DNA of 64,000 nucleotides from Candidatus Brevundimonas phytovorans. Lineage in GTDB: Bacteria; Pseudomonadota; Alphaproteobacteria; Caulobacterales; Caulobacteraceae. The notes under the pieces were generated by a model that saw only the letters and a program-made list of their open reading frames with translations, ran no database searches and was not told the origin of the DNA. Below, piece by piece: positions 61,455 through 64,000 of this stretch. Each line of letters begins with the position of its first letter. The first letter of the stretch is position 1. The translations under genes and the position numbers were made by a program. The DNA is taken from NCBI GenBank assembly GCA_029203145.1, contig CP119309.1, positions 576,001 to 640,000 on the forward strand, read 5' to 3'.

Positions 61455-62714
61455 TCAGCCGCCGCCATTTCCGGTGACATAGAAGCTCGCGGCGTTGCCG
61501 ACGGCGTTTGATCCGGCGATGACGTTCCGGCCCTGGCCGTTTATGGTGGTGGCGGTCATGGCGCGGACATTGCCGGCATTGGTCTGGACGTTGTTGGCGT
61601 TCAGGTCGCCGCCGCATTCGGCGCAGGCATAGCCGGTGATCGAGTTGCCGGCGGCATTGGCGCCGACATAGACGTCATAGCCCTTCTGCCCGACGAAGGA
61701 CGCGGTGGCTTCGACGCCGCCCGTATTGTTCTGAAGGTTGTCGATGTCAACGTAGATGTCGTTGTTGCCGACGACGACATTGTTGCCGATGGCGTCCGCC
61801 GCGGCCGTGGCTGCCCCAAAATCATACGAACTCAGCTCGACCGCGCTGCGAACCTGGGCGCTGTTGTCCTGATCGGTGGTCGTGACCAGCGAGCCGCCCT
61901 GATTGTAGAAGGTCGCCTGGTTGGCCGTGGCGCGGCTGCGCCCTGTCAGATCCCAGGCGTTGCCGGCCCAGACGCTGGTGTCGGCTTCGACCACAGCGCC
62001 GGATGAGGTCTGCCGCACCGCCAGGTCCTGATTGGACGAGGGGCCGGTCGAGGCCTGGACCGCATTGGCGACGGCCTCGCTCGAGAAGTCGGCCGGAGCG
62101 GGGATGTACTGCGGCGAGCCCCTGGTGATAGCGCGCACGTCGCCGTGCATGGTCTGGTCGATCCTGCCCGTGATCGCGGTGCGGTTTGCCCCGGAGGCGG
62201 CCCCGGCCAGGGCGACTGTATTGCCAAAGGCGCCCGAGGCGATCTGACCGCCGGTGATCAGTCGAGCGTCCGTGCCGGTAAGCCGCGTCGAAGCGGTGAC
62301 GTCGCCATGTCCGACCTGTTCGGTCTCGACCGCCATCGGCGCATTGATTGCGGCGCCCGCCAGATAGTTGGCGCGCGCCTGGGTGACGCTGGTGACGCGA
62401 CCGCGGGTATCGCCGCCCAGGGTCAGGGTGGTCGAACCGGCGGCGTCGCCGCGCATGGTCTGGGACGAGCGCAGACGAAGGGCCTCGCCCTCCGTGCCGC
62501 CGATCAGGCTGTTGCCGCTGGCGGCGGTGGATGCGGTGACCTGATCGCTGACATCGACGACGTTCAGCGTCTGTCCGGCCACCACGTCGCCGAGTTGCAG
62601 TTGGCTGTTCAGGACCAGACCGCGATCCTGGGCGACGGCCGCGTTAGCGGCTGCCGCGCACAGCGCTGTCGCGACGATCGTGCCAGCGAGACGGGTCCGC
62701 GCGAGTTTGGCCAT
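61455..62714 (-). CDS. hfaD: holdfast anchor protein HfaD
   Basis: A 419-residue exported protein. The signal peptide covers about residues 1-28 (AAANAAVAQ), followed by a long repetitive beta-rich region with many GN.V and NN patterns (LQLGDVVAGQTLNVVDVSD, IGNNVVVGNNDIYVDIDN, GRNVIAGSNAVGNAAS). Alone it is generic, but its position right after hfaB and the curlin-like style of HfaA identify it. In Caulobacter, HfaD is an outer-membrane adhesin that helps anchor the polysaccharide holdfast at the stalk tip. Its start lies 71 bases inside the 3' end of hfaB, on another frame. Confidence 0.85.
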   Translation of the reverse strand: MAKLARTRLAGTIVATALCAAAANAAVAQDRGLVLNSQLQLGDVVAGQTLNVVDVSDQVTASTAASGNSLIGGTEGEALRLRSSQTMRGDAAGSTTLTLGGDTRGRVTSVTQARANYLAGAAINAPMAVETEQVGHGDVTASTRLTGTDARLITGGQIASGAFGNTVALAGAASGANRTAITGRIDQTMHGDVRAITRGSPQYIPAPADFSSEAVANAVQASTGPSSNQDLAVRQTSSGAVVEADTSVWAGNAWDLTGRSRATANQATFYNQGGSLVTTTDQDNSAQVRSAVELSSYDFGAATAAADAIGNNVVVGNNDIYVDIDNLQNNTGGVEATASFVGQKGYDVYVGANAAGNSITGYACAECGGDLNANNVQTNAGNVRAMTATTINGQGRNVIAGSNAVGNAASFYVTGNGGG

Positions 62715-63651
62715 TGTTCGTGTCCGTATTGGCGTAGGCGGGATAGAAGCCGCCGGTCGGGCCGACGGGGGTGTCGGCGAGGGGATCGTTGGCGGGGTTC
62801 AGGCAGACTTCCGGGCCGGGGGCGCCGTAGAGGTTGGCCATGAACTCGACGGTGGCGCGTTCCACCAGGGCGCGGACGGCCAGCTGGACCGGCTCCATGC
62901 CGCTGGTTCCGGCCGAGATGTCGAAGACATTGCCGTTCATGAAGTCGAAGACGCCTGCCGAGATTTCGCGGCCGACGATCTGCTTCTGATAGGAGACGAC
63001 GTCGACGACCTCGAGCGTTGTGGTTTGCACCAGGCGCAGGTCGATGGCGACGTTCATCACAAAGACCTTGCCGGTCAGCAGGCCCGAGCCGCCGCCCTGT
63101 TCGACTTCACCGCCGGCGATGTCGAAGCCGCCCGAGCGGATATTGTAGTTCACCTCGGTGATGCCGCCGACGACGTAGAAGTCCGAGCCCGGCACCTGAC
63201 CGGCCAGGATGCGGCGGTAGGCGGCGTCTTGGGGGGCGCCGTTGGGCTGGTCGTCGCCGATCAGCTTGTTGTTGGCGTAGCGCAACTCCAGCTCGGACAC
63301 CGAGGTGTCGTAGCGTTCGACGATCCGGGCGCCGGCCTTGGCCAGGGCGGTGTTCGCCATCAACGAGGCGCCTTGCGTGATCTGGCGTCCGCCGTCGGCC
63401 GAGACCGTGCCGGTATAGTCGCTGATCCGGCCCACGGCCATGCGCGGCGAGGGCAGGTTGTAGCGACGGGCATAGTCGGCCAGGCAGTAGAGCGCGGTCG
63501 AATAGGGCGTCGGGTTCGACGTCACCGGGGCGTTGCCGATCGGCTTGGCGTACTGACCCGAGGGACCGGCGCTGGTGCTGGCGCAACCCGCGAGCAGGCT
63601 GGCGACGGCGGCCACGGCGACGACGGCGCGGATGGTGGGGCTCTTGATCAT
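62644..63651 (-). CDS. hfaB: holdfast anchor protein HfaB (CsgG family lipoprotein)
   Basis: A 335-residue outer-membrane lipoprotein with lipobox LLAGC (Cys near 23). The fold is that of CsgG, the curli secretion pore: MAVGRISDYTG, a central stretch with GSDFYVVGGITEVNYNIRSGG in part, and the C-terminal ALVERATVEFM helix. It follows hfaA by an ATGA overlap. In Caulobacter, HfaB secretes HfaA and HfaD to the surface. The last 23 codons overlap the start of hfaD in another frame, so the C-terminal tail (ADPSRWHDRRDSAVRGSR) may be less constrained. Confidence 0.9.
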   Translation of the reverse strand: MIKSPTIRAVVAVAAVASLLAGCASTSAGPSGQYAKPIGNAPVTSNPTPYSTALYCLADYARRYNLPSPRMAVGRISDYTGTVSADGGRQITQGASLMANTALAKAGARIVERYDTSVSELELRYANNKLIGDDQPNGAPQDAAYRRILAGQVPGSDFYVVGGITEVNYNIRSGGFDIAGGEVEQGGGSGLLTGKVFVMNVAIDLRLVQTTTLEVVDVVSYQKQIVGREISAGVFDFMNGNVFDISAGTSGMEPVQLAVRALVERATVEFMANLYGAPGPEVCLNPANDPLADTPVGPTGGFYPAYANTDTNNGQTRADPSRWHDRRDSAVRGSR

Positions 63652-64000
63652 GGGAAAACCAGCGATCCGTTCAGGGCCGTGCCGGCGGTGATGTTGCCGG
63701 TGTTGGTCTGGGTGGAGTTGACGATCACGGTGTTGCGGTTGCCCTGCACCACCACGTTCAGATTGTTGCCGATGGCGGTCGCACCGCCGATGTTCGTGCC
63801 GCCTGAGCCCGACCCGCTCTGGCCCGCCGAGACCCCGGCGCTGCTGCTGGAATAGCTGCTGGCGCCGGCCTGGATGATCCCGTCGACGATCAGGCGGTTG
63901 CCGTTGGCGTCGCGGGTCGATCCCGTGGCGTTCTGGGCGGTGGTGTAGCGCGAGCCGCCATAGCCGGCCTGGAACTGGGCGGCGCCCGCCGAGCCCGACG
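63648..64000 (-). CDS. hfaA: holdfast anchor protein HfaA, C-terminal part (runs off the window)
   Basis: About 117 C-terminal codons are present; the start lies beyond the window. The sequence is rich in Gly, Ser, Asn, Gln and Thr with curlin-like repeats (IGNNLNVVVQGNRNTVIVN, NTGNITAGTALNG) that fit a CsgA-like amyloid subunit. In Caulobacter, HfaA forms surface oligomers that resist heat and detergent and help hold the holdfast. Its stop overlaps the hfaB start (ATGA). With hfaB and hfaD it completes the known hfaABD operon. Confidence 0.85.
   Translation of the reverse strand, partial: SGSAGAAQFQAGYGGSRYTTAQNATGSTRDANGNRLIVDGIIQAGASSYSSSSAGVSAGQSGSGSGGTNIGGATAIGNNLNVVVQGNRNTVIVNSTQTNTGNITAGTALNGSLVFP

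Overview
This window is GC-rich, densely coding chromosome from an alphaproteobacterium, almost certainly a member of the Caulobacterales (Brevundimonas-like; the genus is inferred, not proven). The strongest indicators are the hfaA-hfaB-hfaD holdfast-anchoring operon at the right edge, a GapR-type nucleoid protein close to a TacA-like sigma-54 response regulator, the phoR-pstC-pstA-pstB-phoU-phoB order without pstS, and an aa3-type oxidase subunit IV gene. No rRNA, tRNA or CRISPR array was recognised.

Layout. 1-7 kb: the 5' part of a chemoreceptor, a UbiD-family decarboxylase, a Pr6Pr membrane protein coupled to a small HTH protein, an aldo/keto reductase, an alpha/beta hydrolase and a gamma-glutamyltransferase-like enzyme, all on the minus strand. 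7-12 kb: exbD and folE (minus), cysS (plus), a palindromic intergenic repeat and a lytic transglycosylase lipoprotein. 11.8-13 kb: rpmJ with a clear promoter, gapR, and a basic low-complexity protein whose frame suggests a CTG start. 13.0-14.9 kb: dispersed repeats and an IS1182-type insertion sequence with 19-bp terminal inverted repeats, inserted into a short repeat that has an uninterrupted relative 250 bp away. 14.9-21 kb: small hypothetical genes, an SDR oxidoreductase, DUF805, the TacA-like regulator and a DUF4153 membrane protein.

21-25.4 kb: an oxidase subunit IV gene and a proton-translocating transhydrogenase operon (split alpha subunit plus beta) carrying three extra small genes. 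25-32 kb: DUF985 cupin, DUF1801, amidohydrolase lipoprotein, HdeD, WYL regulator, an HExxH lipoprotein and an FNR/FixK-box-controlled universal stress protein. 32-35 kb: isocitrate lyase opposite an ScfR/RamB-type regulator, with paired palindromic operator-like sites between them. 35-44.4 kb: an MHYT hybrid kinase, then the phosphate regulon cluster with a Pho box between phoR and pstC. 44.5-46.2 kb: a frameshifted CPBP protease and Hsp33. 47-49 kb: a single-chain fusion of a phosphoserine-phosphatase-like HAD domain with D-3-phosphoglycerate dehydrogenase. 49-57 kb: GDSL autotransporter, M23 peptidase, ABC-2 exporter pair, CPA2 antiporter without an RCK domain, PhoH and gamma-carbonic anhydrase. 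57-64 kb: a secreted Cys/Pro-rich protein with an Asn-rich repeat, an M16 peptidase and hfaDBA.

Most of the window is conserved core genome. The items most worth following up are the SerB-SerA fusion, the expanded transhydrogenase operon, the non-ATG small gene behind gapR, the operator pair at the glyoxylate-shunt locus, the IS/repeat cluster at 13 kb, and the secreted Cys/Pro/Asn protein near the holdfast anchor genes.
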